Shown here piece by piece: positions 56,167-64,000 of a DNA stretch of 64,000 nt (within the stretch, counting starts at the first letter, position 1; each line of letters opens with the position of its first letter). The translations under genes and the position numbers were made by a program. The notes under the pieces were generated by a model. That model saw nothing but the letters and a program-made list of their open reading frames with translations. It had not been told where the DNA came from and made no database searches. Origin of the DNA: Terebella lapidaria (lineage: Eukaryota > Annelida > Polychaeta > Terebellida > Terebellidae); the NCBI GenBank assembly GCA_949152475.1, contig OX424568.1, positions 6,361,667-6,425,666 on the forward strand, read 5' to 3'.

Positions 56167-58020
56167 CTAAGGGTTAAAATATTGTTGGTAGAAATGAGCC
56201 TTGAGGTGTCGTTTAAATGTCAAGAGCGTTTGACATTCTCTCACTGCTCGGGGGACCTGATTCCAGAGGCGAGGGGCTGCCTGGTAGAAGCTGCCTTTGC
56301 TGATGACCTTTTTAGCAGCTGGGTTGACAAGAGTGGTTGTGTCTGAGGCAGATCTGAGTGATCGAGTCAGGCGGTAAGGAGTGAGCAAGTGGCACAAGTA
56401 TGATGGAGCGGCTCCGTGGAGGCATTTGTAGACATAGATGATGAGTCTGAATTGAACCCTCAGGTGGACTGGCAGCCAGTGAAGAGCTGCAAGAATCGGT
56501 GTGATGTGCTCTCTGGGTCGACATAAGGTGATGAGGCGAGCTGCTCAATTTTGTACAAGCTGAAGTCTGTGAAACTGAGAAACAGGGATGTCGCTTAGGA
56601 GGGAGCAGCAATAGTCCATACGGGATATAACTAGTGCCTGAACAGCTGTTTGACAGGCCTGTTGGGTCAGGTATCTGCAAACACGACCAATGTTGTGCAG
56701 GTGGTAGTTGCATGCTCTGATGATGCCAGACACCTGACCACGCATATCTATATGGTGGTCGAAGATGACGCCTAGGTTGCATACAGAAGGACTAGGCTGG
56801 ATGAGGGAGTCTGCAACGGATAGCAGAATTACTTTGTGTGAGTGTAACTCACAAGGTGACTGGATGTTGAGGACTTCAGTCTTGGTGTCATTCAACTGGA
56901 GGGAGTTGGCTGACATCCATTGCTTTACAGCCGCTACGCATTTCGACATTGTGGTCCATGCTGTCCCGCGGGAGTTGCAGGAGGCGGGGTTGTATGGGAT
57001 GTATATTTGGATGTCATCCGCTTACTTGTGGTAATGAACCCCGTGTGATTCAATGACGAGTCCGATTTGTGACGTGTAAAGGGAGAATAACACCGGGCCT
57101 AATACCGATCCTTGCGGGACTCCGTGTTATAATATAGTTGGATTTGATGAGGCTCGGCCAATGCAGACACGTTGGGAGCGACCAGATAGGTATGCCTCGA
57201 ACCACGCTAAGGCTGGTCCATCCACTCCAAACTGTGACCTGAGCTTGTGCATAAGGCTAGCATGGTTTATCGTGTCAAAAGCTGCGCTAAGGTCCAAAAG
57301 GACCAAAAGCACAGCTTGTGACCGACCAAAGTAGCACAGAATATCAGATTTCACCTTGAGGAGGGCTGACTCAGTTGAGTGGTGTTGTTTGTATGCGGAT
57401 TGATGTAGCTCTGTCAGGTTGTTGTGGTCAAGGTGGACACTGAGTCGTTTCAAAACCAATCGCTCGATGACCTTTCCCATGAAAGTCAAGTTGGACACAG
57501 GCCGATAGCTGTTGAAAACTGTGGTGTCCAAAGTCGGTTTTTTTGAGGAGCGGAAGAACTACTGCTTCACGAGATGTCAAAAGGACCGAGCTAGACCTGA
57601 AGGTGTCATTGATGACCTTTGTGAGGAGGGGTAAGTGAGTATCCACAGACTTTTTCAGCAACCATGTGGGAACAGTGTCCAGTGCACATGATTTATTTGG
57701 AGAGCGCATGATTATGTGATGAAGCTCTTCGCAGGTGACGTTGGAGAATGTACTCAGAGTTGAGTCAAGGCTGGGAAGATCCACGTCCTCAGGGTCGGTG
57801 TTGGGGCGAATCGATGGAATATTGGACAGTATGATATCGATTTTGTTGCTGAAGAAGGAAGAGAATTCTTCACACAGTTGCTGAGGGTCGTCAGAAACAG
57901 GGAGTTGATGATTTTAGGGGAAAGCAAGCTATTGATAACCTTGAAGGAAAGTCTCTGGTCACATTTTTCAAGTTGACGGTGGTAGTATTTCGCCTTTGCT
58001 TTCTGTATATGAGAAGTCAC
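56167..58020 (-). pseudogene. LINE reverse transcriptase region, several frames
   Basis: Blocks on the minus strand: CALDTVPTWLLKK (57428-57784), FNSYRPVSNLTFMGKVIERL, LLVLLDLSAAFDTINH and LAWFEAYLSGRSQRV (57127-57531), then [16 protein letters not shown] further downstream. The catalytic motif is destroyed: the codon for Y in YADD has become a stop (TAA) just before GCGGATGAC near 57020. The C-terminal domain follows in 56545-56949 and 56167-56397 (AAPRLWNQVPRAVREC, FKRHLKAHFY). Sequence style fits the L2 clade. Confidence 0.85.
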
Positions 58021-58095
58021 TTCTTGGCGTGTATTAATAAATATTTGACGATGTTTGATGGATTTAGACTTACGCCAGGCCTGTTCGGCTTTGCG

Positions 58096-59091
58096 TCAAT
58101 TTCGGCGAAGGACATGAAGAGTTTCATCCTCCCAGGGATTGGAGGACTTCAGTTTGCATCTCCGCGTAACAAGTGGTGCATGGTGGTCAAGCGTGGACTC
58201 GAGAAGAGAGATATAGGACGAGTAAAGCGATTCCCCATTTTTGCTCTTGTCAATAGAATTTAGCTTTGCTGAAAGATCCAATTGGAACAACTCCAGGTCA
58301 AGGGTGCGGAAATCACGACCTTTGGTGCGCTCAACTGAACCTGAAGGACGTCGACCGTAAAGTTCAAACAGTACTGTATGATGGTCCGATATATCGTCGC
58401 AGACTACAGTGGGGTCATCGCACAGGAGTAGGTCAGTTTTTCTTGTGAGGATGAGATCTAGCGTGCTCCCGCTCTTATGGGTGGACGCTGTTACAGACTG
58501 GATCAAGTTGTATGAGTCAAATATGGCCATGAAGCTGTTCGAGGAAATATCATTGATATTAAAGTCCCCACATATCAGAATCTTGCAGGGAAGAGCCGTG
58601 ACCTCAGATAGAAATAGTTCAAGCTCAGAGAAGAATGACGACAATGACGAAGATGATGGGCGATATATCACTGCAATGTTAATCAAGATGGGTTTAGATA
58701 AAGTCAGTGTTTGGTGCTCAAACGACATAGTTGAGAATGTGATGATCTGGCGTCGAGATACCCCCAGAGATGACCGGTATAGGGTGCCGATTCCTCCGCC
58801 TTGTCTCTCCAGGCGAGGGGTTGAAATGAAGGAGAAGTTGGGTGGACATAATTCATTGATAACTGCACTGTCTTTATTTTTTAGCCAGGTTTCTGTGAAG
58901 AATGCGATGTCACTAGATTTGTCAATCACATATTCAGACAGAGTAACAGTTTTATTGCACACTGATCTGGCGTTGAGCAACATGCATTTTACTGTGGGGA
59001 GATCATGTGACGATACCTTTTTGATATGTAACAAATTGTCAGTACAAACCCCCCGTGGTAGGTGGGTGGGCGTTGCTCTGTGGGACACCAT
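58096..59091 (-). pseudogene. LINE endonuclease domain ORF (331 codons)
   Basis: APE-type endonuclease motifs in order: LLNARSVCNK at the N-terminus, FFTETWL, GGGIGTLYR, VIYRPSSSS, ICGDFNIND and near the end ISDHHTVLFEL. It continues into the region before reverse transcriptase and stops at 58096, where the intact parent would run on in frame. The domain itself looks complete, but it belongs to a broken element. Confidence 0.88.
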
Positions 59092-59156
59092 CGTTGGTAT
59101 TGCATGACGCTTCCTTGTCCCGGCCCGGCTGCGGCGGTAGGGCTCCGTGCTAGCAC

Positions 59157-59983
59157 GTGTATGATTGCAGCGCAGCCTACAAGGGCACCTCGTTGAATAA
59201 GATACTTCTTAGTGGCCCGGATCTTACTTGCAACTTGGTAGGCCTGCTGTGTAGATTTCGGAAGGATAACATTGTTCTCCTTTGTGACGTTGAACAAATG
59301 TTCCATCAATTCCGAGTCAAGCCCGAAGATCGAAGTTTCTTGAGGTTCCTTTGGTGGGAAGACGGTGATCTATGTCGACCTCTAACGACCTACCAGATGA
59401 CAGTAATCTATTCGGTGCCACTTTATCACCAGGATGCTCCAACTTTGGATTGAAACAGGTGGCAGATGACTATGAATCTCAGTTCGGATTCAATTGTGCG
59501 GATTTTGTACGAGATGACTTCTACATTGATGATGGCCTCACCACTGTTGCAACAGACGAAGAAGCTGTGACGCTGCTCAACAATACTAGAGATATGTGTG
59601 CAGCTGGTGGACTTCACCTTCACAAAATTGCCTCAAACTCTCGGAAAGTCCTAGAATCTGTGCCAGCGACAGACAGAGCCAAGGTCGTCAAAGATCTGGA
59701 ACTACATGCCAGTACTCTGCCAGTTGAGAGGGCCATCAGCATAGAGTGGTGTATGGAAACAGACAAATTCTTATTTCACACCACTGTTGGCAGCCGCCCC
59801 TTGACCAAGCGAGCAATCTTGTCAATGATATGCTCGTTGTACGACCCACTTGGATTCGTGTCTCCAGTGATACTTGTGGGCAAGAAGATCCTCCAAGAAG
59901 TATGTATCCTGGGTAACGATTGGGATGATCCAGTTCCAGATCACAGTTCCAGATCCAGATGTGTCAAAATATGTTGTGCTTGA
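59157..59983 (+). pseudogene. BEL/Pao reverse transcriptase and A17-type region, continued
   Basis: It resumes YDCSAAYKGTSLN, LLCDVEQMFHQFRV and FLWWEDGD. A frameshift near 59395 then leads into 59372-59983: LFGATLSPGCSNFGLKQ, the catalytic FYIDDGL, LHLHKIASNSR and CSLYDPLGFVSPVIL, typical of the Pao region annotated as peptidase A17. RNase H is not visible. After 59950 a short direct repeat (CAGTTCCAGATC) and a deletion lead straight to a segment just before the integrase. Confidence 0.88.
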
Positions 59984-60390
59984 GGTTGAAGAACTCAAGA
60001 AAGCTGATTCAGTCATCCTAGCAATGTCACAGAAGCAAAGTTTCTTCAAGGAGTTGAATCAAGACTTGACTTCAAAAGCAAAATCAGAAAACCAGCAGAT
60101 TTGAAGGTGACATTGAAGCGTCAGAATTCTGTTTCGAAGCTCGATCCATATGTGGACGATGAAGGTTTGCTCCGTGCTGGAGGTCGCTTGAGACGAGCTG
60201 AATTTTCAGATGGTCTCAAGCATCCTGTCATCATTTCAGGACATCATTATGTTGCATCACTACTAATCGGGCATTTTCATGCACAAGTCGGCCACCAGGG
60301 GCGTGGTATCACACTGAATGCCATCAGAAGTGGAGGAGTTTGGATAACTCATGGACCATCGAAAGTCAGGAGCTTCATCAACAAGTGCAC
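59984..60390 (+). pseudogene. BEL/Pao integrase N-terminal zinc-binding domain (truncated)
   Basis: 60101-60390 reads DDEGLLRAGGRLRRAEF, KHPVIISGHHYVASLLIGHF, HAQVGHQGRGITLNAIRSGG and INKCTF, the start of the H-H-C-C domain of a BEL integrase. The sequence breaks off near the first zinc cysteine, where LINE sequence in opposite orientation begins. The catalytic integrase core is absent from the window. Confidence 0.82.
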
Positions 60391-61262
60391 ATTTTCGAGT
60401 TTTGTGCATGTCCCCAAGCTAGAATACCGTATACCAGATGACTATGAAAAAGTGAATAATACAATGTTTTTAGAGCGGAAGATGGTAGAATAGCCTTGAC
60501 CTTTCTGATAACATAGATCGCGCTGGATAACTTTGAACGTATATGTGCAAGATGGTGTTTCCATGTGAGATTCTCATCAAGGTACAAACCCAAGAATTTT
60601 ACATATTTTATATCTTCGTTATTACCGATACGTGTTATTGCAGTATCATTCAGAGTGAGAATATTTTCGTTTGTGGTATGATATTTTCCAGGCGGTCGAA
60701 AGATGCAATAATTTGTTTTCTCAATATTAAGGGATAATTTGTTAGCCGAAAGCCAATTATATATTTTTTTAAGTTCCATGGTCATATAGTTGAACAAGTA
60801 AGAAATATCAGACTAATATCGTTAATATATAAAGAATAAAATAGGCCCTAAAATTGATCCTTGTGGTACCCCATGAGTTATGTTTTTAAAACTCGACGAG
60901 GTGCCGAAATATTCTAGATATTGAGTACGAGATGTTAAGTAGCTTTTAAACCATTTAAACCCAATCCTCGATTGCCATAAAATTATAGTTTACTAAATAA
61001 TTGGGAATGACTTATGTTGTCGAACGCTTTGGATAAATCTAAGAAAACGGCTAGTGTTAATTCTTTAGACGGCTTATCATTTGACTTTGCTATGTCTTTT
61101 AGTAGGTGTAGGACAGGGTGAACCGTAGAGTGTTTTTTCCTAAAACCGAACTGATATATGTACAGTAAATTAAATCTATCCAAGAACATAACTAATCTTT
61201 TGCAAACGAGTTTTTCCAAAATTTTACAAAAGGATGGAAGCACGCTTATCGGTCGGTAGCTA
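60391..61262 (-). mobile_element. Fragment of a third LINE (CR1/Jockey-type reverse transcriptase)
   Basis: On the minus strand 60983-61243 reads LPSFCKILEKLVCKRL, YQFGFRKKHSTVHPVLHLL and LAVFLDLSKAFDNISH. After a gap 60378-60797 reads ELKKIYNWLSANKLSLNIEK and VKFLGLYLDENLTWKHH, the thumb region. Both ends are cut, and the break at 60391 is inside the coding region, so this is not a clean 5'-truncated insertion. Confidence 0.82.
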
Positions 61263-61719
61263 TTGAATACATTTATTTACACAGAGACACCGAACACAAT
61301 ATTGTCTGGAGTATAATAACTATGATATTGTTCTGTCGGGGCGTGAGTTGCAAACTTAGTCTAATGAGTTATCTTATTATGTCTCGAACTTTCGCTTACT
61401 AATAGCTTACCAATAAGTACGCGAAAGCTCTCTATAACACAACATACGTATACCTGTATCTTTCGGAGCCCGCGTATGTAATGACCTTATAAGAGCAACA
61501 CAACCATAATGTAACGAACAAAAGAAACGGTCCAAATGTGAATGTGGACTACAACCCAACGGCGTCAGCTAACGCCGGTCATTGTTGAAGACCTTTTCTT
61601 AGAAACGTAGACTGCTCAGCAATAGAGTAACAACTTGCGTGAAGTGATATTGGTTCTAAACCACGAGCACTAGATTGTTTGCCTATCAACAACTCCATTC
61701 GATTTGTGTTCCATTCAAA
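61263..61719. other. Unrecognised spacer
   Basis: No gene or known repeat is visible. The BEL element does not resume here. Confidence 0.4.
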
Positions 61720-62195
61720 GAATCATCCAAATGCCTGAATTGCCACTCTACCCAGAGGGTCTTTGTATTACCAAAAATGTCTCAGCAGCGCAAGGGTGTT
61801 TGTCCCACGGGACGCCTACGGGGCTGTTGTCTGTTCCACGTAGACACACCAATCGTTCAAATACTCCTCAGTCCTCTCACATTCACTCGTGTATTTGTCA
61901 TGGCTGCCTCTGGTCTATTTTGTAAGTAAAGACTTTACAGAAAAGACTTTCAACCATAACCAACAACAAGTCGTACAAATAAGAATACACGTATTGATAG
62001 TACATGTACAATGTATGGGAGTGTTCATAAAATTACTCATCGGATTCCGTTAAACTTCCATGAATAGACTCCGTTTTGAAAAACCTTTTCTGTCGAGAGG
62101 GAAAAAAAACTATACATATTCACCTCCACCAAAGATCAATATTTGTATGATCTTGACATGTTTACCAGACGTCTCAAATTTCGCATGGTTATCAT
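61720..62195 (+). repeat. Dispersed repeat, copy 2
   Basis: Diverged match to 29130-29640: CCAGAGGGTCTTTGTATTAC, GTTCCACGTAGACACACCAA, CCTCTCACATTCACTCGTGT and TTCACCTCCACCAAAGATCA are in the same order. The internal 128-bp duplication of copy 1 is absent. Non-coding as far as I can tell. Confidence 0.75.
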
Positions 62196-62207
62196 TGCGT
62201 GATAACC

Positions 62208-62659
62208 ACCCTGTGGGAACACTGAAAGGGGTACACTAATGCAATGTATGTACGGGTCCCGTATGTGTACGGCTTTCAGATGCACAACACTTCGGGAAAG
62301 TAGGTGATTTTGTTGCCAAACGTGCTCACTCTTCCGTCAAATGTGATATCTGTTATCCAATAGGTATCCCATTAGATGACCTGGTTGTACTGGTATCTAA
62401 TGCAAAACATTAAACGCCGATTCAGACAGATATATGGCTGTAAAGGTGTACCTAATCACGAAATTCACCCATTATCGCCCATCACTTGATGAGCTCACAC
62501 CCCATGGTCAATGTTTGACTGAATACCAAAATTTTTACGCTTGCTGGGCACTCCTGCATCTAAAGAATACAAATGTCCACCAGTATAATAACTTTTAGAA
62601 CTATAAACACGTAAAATGGAAACTGTACCACTTTCAGTCAAAGTGTACACCTTTCAGTA
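62208..62659 (+). repeat. Left arm of a long inverted repeat
   Basis: About 452 bp, pairing with 63206-63678 at roughly 95 percent identity. The outer end is CCCTGTGGGAACACTG and the inner end GTACACCTTTCAGTA. A 21-bp segment present in the right arm (63350-63372) is absent here. Confidence 0.93.
62434..62598 (+). CDS. Small ORF in the left arm, 54 codons
   Basis: MAVKVYLITKFTHYRPSLDE..LTPHGQC, then LTEYQNFYACWALLHL, ending YNNF. The right arm carries the same ORF, seven codons longer. I do not recognise it. The in-frame difference is suggestive but can also be chance (one indel in three is in frame). Confidence 0.25.
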   Translation: MAVKVYLITKFTHYRPSLDELTPHGQCLTEYQNFYACWALLHLKNTNVHQYNNF

Positions 62660-62890
62660 ATTAGCCTATGTCGCAGGCATGCGGGTTTTGTCACAAACTG
62701 TGTGTCCATTTCTTAAATATAAACCCCTAGGTTGTTATATTTTACTTAATCGCCCTTGATATCACTGTTACCTACCTGCACAGATAATATCTACTGTACC
62801 AGTGTATTATCGCACACATAACGACGTTAACTTTGCGTATATTGATTGTGCTATGTAGGCCTACATGTAACTTTTTGGGATGCTCCGTAG

Positions 62891-63091
62891 TTAGGTACAA
62901 ATGACGCTTTTCAATAATTTTCCCCATTTGAAGTGCGAACTGGTGTCGTTTCCTGTCATTTCGTCATAATTGAACCGTAGTTTCACTTTCGACCGTCCAG
63001 CTACACTGTGCTTGACCTTCATGTGCCAGTTGAGGTAATATTTCCGGGCATATTGTTTGCCACACTGGCAAGTGAAACGTTTTCTTTGCAT
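62891..63091 (-). CDS. Candidate terminal exon with a C2H2-like zinc finger
   Basis: Read on the minus strand: a strong acceptor (TTTCCTCTACAG) is followed immediately by ATGCAAAGAAAACG, coding MQRKRFTCQCGKQYARKYYL, then NWHMKVKH and a basic/polar tail to a stop at 62891. The finger has F-x-C-x-C-G-K-x-Y, L-x-x-H and a final H, with only one residue between the cysteines. This variant occurs in BTB/lola-like arthropod and other invertebrate zinc-finger exons. It would bind DNA in the nucleus if expressed as part of a spliced protein. Upstream exons would lie beyond 63,700 on the minus strand. It occupies the loop of the inverted repeat. Confidence 0.55.
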   Translation of the reverse strand: MQRKRFTCQCGKQYARKYYLNWHMKVKHSVAGRSKVKLRFNYDEMTGNDTSSHFKWGKLLKSVICT

Positions 63092-63205
63092 CTGTAGAGG
63101 AAATCAATCATAAAATGAATGAAATCGAAACCAGACAAGCCTTCCCGCTATAAGAGATCGGAAAAACAGGACAAAACACGTCGTACTATATATTTAGGGG
63201 GTCCC

Positions 63206-63678
63206 TACTGAAAGGTGTACACTTTGACTGAAAGTGGTACAGTTTCAATTTTACGTGTTTATAGTTCTAAAAGTTATTATACTGGTGGACATTTGTATTC
63301 TTTAGATGCAGGAGTGCCCAGCAAGCGTAAAAATTTTGGTATTCAGTCAAACTCTTGTTTTTTTCACACGAACATTGACCATGGGGTGTGAGCTCATCAA
63401 GTGATGGGCGATAATGGGTGAATTTCGTGATTAGGTACACCTTTACAGCCATATATCTGTCTGAATCGGCGTTTAATGTTTTGCATTAGATACCAGTACA
63501 GCCAGGTCATCTAATGGATACCTATTGGATAACAGATATCACATTTGACGGAAGAATGAGTACGTTTGGCAACAAAATCACCTACTTTCCCGAAGTGTTG
63601 TGCATGTGAAAGCCGTACACATACGGGACCCGTACATATATTGCATTAGTGTACCCCTTTCAGTGTTCCCATAGGGTG
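63206..63678 (-). repeat. Right arm of a long inverted repeat
   Basis: Reverse-complement partner of 62208-62659, with spacer 62660-63205. It contains a 21-bp insertion relative to the left arm (TCGTGTGAAAAAAACAAGAG+T on the minus strand). Confidence 0.93.
63267..63452 (-). CDS. Small ORF in the right arm, 61 codons
   Basis: Same ORF as 62434-62598 with seven extra residues (SCEKNKS) after HGQC. No recognised domain. It may be part of a gene duplicated with the arm or a chance frame. Confidence 0.25.
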   Translation of the reverse strand: MAVKVYLITKFTHYRPSLDELTPHGQCSCEKNKSLTEYQNFYACWALLHLKNTNVHQYNNF

Positions 63679-64000
63679 ATAACCGTCTGTGACACCGACA
63701 CCATCTACACTAGAATATATGCCCCTCCGACCACTGTAAAAGTGTTTTATGGAGAGATTTTGAGAAAAAAAAGTTAGCCTAATTGTGAATCAATCATTAG
63801 CTTTCCCTCTCAAAAAATATAGTCATCATGTCTTATTTCCATTATTTCTGACTCTAATTTAAATTGGTCAAGCAAAATCGACCCAGACGCTATCATCAAA
63901 TTATCTTATATTCATTTGTTCATGAAATTAGAGAGGGGGGACTACTGTGACTACTTTCATCGTTCTGTTTCTCCATTAAAAACATAGCTGGTGGTTTTAG
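63679..64000. other. Unrecognised sequence at the window edge
   Basis: AT-rich sequence with no supported gene or repeat. Confidence 0.4.

Larger units (their letters stand above)
56007..59154 (-). mobile_element. L2-like LINE inserted antisense in the BEL element, 8-bp target duplication
   Basis: ACGTGTAT is present at 55999-56006 and 59155-59162, directly flanking a minus-strand LINE. Its 3' end at 56007 is a (TTTA)n tail (AAATA on the LINE strand) next to a GCGC..TGTATAAATGCTGGTG end, as in L2-group elements. Its 5' end lies before the endonuclease ORF. Removing the insertion joins KLRNV directly to YDCSAAYKGTSLN, the expected Pao RT sequence. Confidence 0.93.

Overview
The window is eukaryotic, and most likely comes from a marine invertebrate animal. 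Exons are separated by GT/GC..AG introns, there is an intronless gene with a TATA box, and most of the sequence is eukaryotic transposable elements: non-LTR retrotransposons of the L2/CR1/Jockey group, a BEL/Pao LTR retrotransposon, solo LTRs, a tRNA-derived SINE, hAT- and piggyBac-like MITEs and several foldback elements. I cannot name the species or phylum from the sequence alone. No prokaryotic or organellar features are present.

Layout. 1-2,045: the 3' part of a spliced gene of an uncharacterised metazoan family (conserved 'VPILL...RGTDCLR...CGA' exons and a C-terminal SANT/Myb-like module). 2,128-3,057: a GGTTACC repeat. 3,431-13,692: a ~10.3 kb minisatellite of a 41-bp unit in three subfamilies, followed by a 24-bp satellite and a GT microsatellite. 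14,464-19,346: mostly unrecognised sequence with one weak candidate exon. 19,347-25,787: a stack of TIR and foldback repeats, one nested inside another with a 7-bp target duplication. 25,888-27,575: the one convincing intact protein gene, a single-exon gene of unknown family with a repetitive C-terminal tail. 27,778-34,000: further repeats, including a hAT MITE with a perfect 8-bp target duplication.

34,241-42,410 is a nested set of insertions that can be unpicked almost to the base. A 22-bp palindromic tandem repeat is split by a tRNA-SINE. The SINE is split by a 7.75 kb giant foldback element. The foldback is in turn split by two solo LTRs and two TIR elements. One solo LTR (34,568-35,884) carries an array of ten small hairpins with different stems but the same ATCY-type tetraloop, which I consider the most novel structure in the window. 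43,458-45,951 holds a TTAA-flanked MITE and a second, same-length copy of one TIR element, itself split by a GGTTACC element with an exact 7-bp duplication.

47,839-61,262 is a retrotransposon graveyard. A decayed LINE has a tandem-armed foldback element in its 3' region. A BEL/Pao element (53,179-60,390) is split by an antisense L2-like LINE with an 8-bp target duplication and is cut off by fragments of a third LINE. 62,208-63,678 is a long inverted repeat. Its arms share a small ORF that differs by an in-frame 21-bp indel, and its loop holds a plausible C2H2 zinc-finger terminal exon.

Apart from the three host-like genes (family fragment, single-exon gene, zinc-finger exon), nothing in the window looks like a functioning pathway. 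It reads as a repeat-rich intergenic block shaped by recent transposition and tandem expansion.
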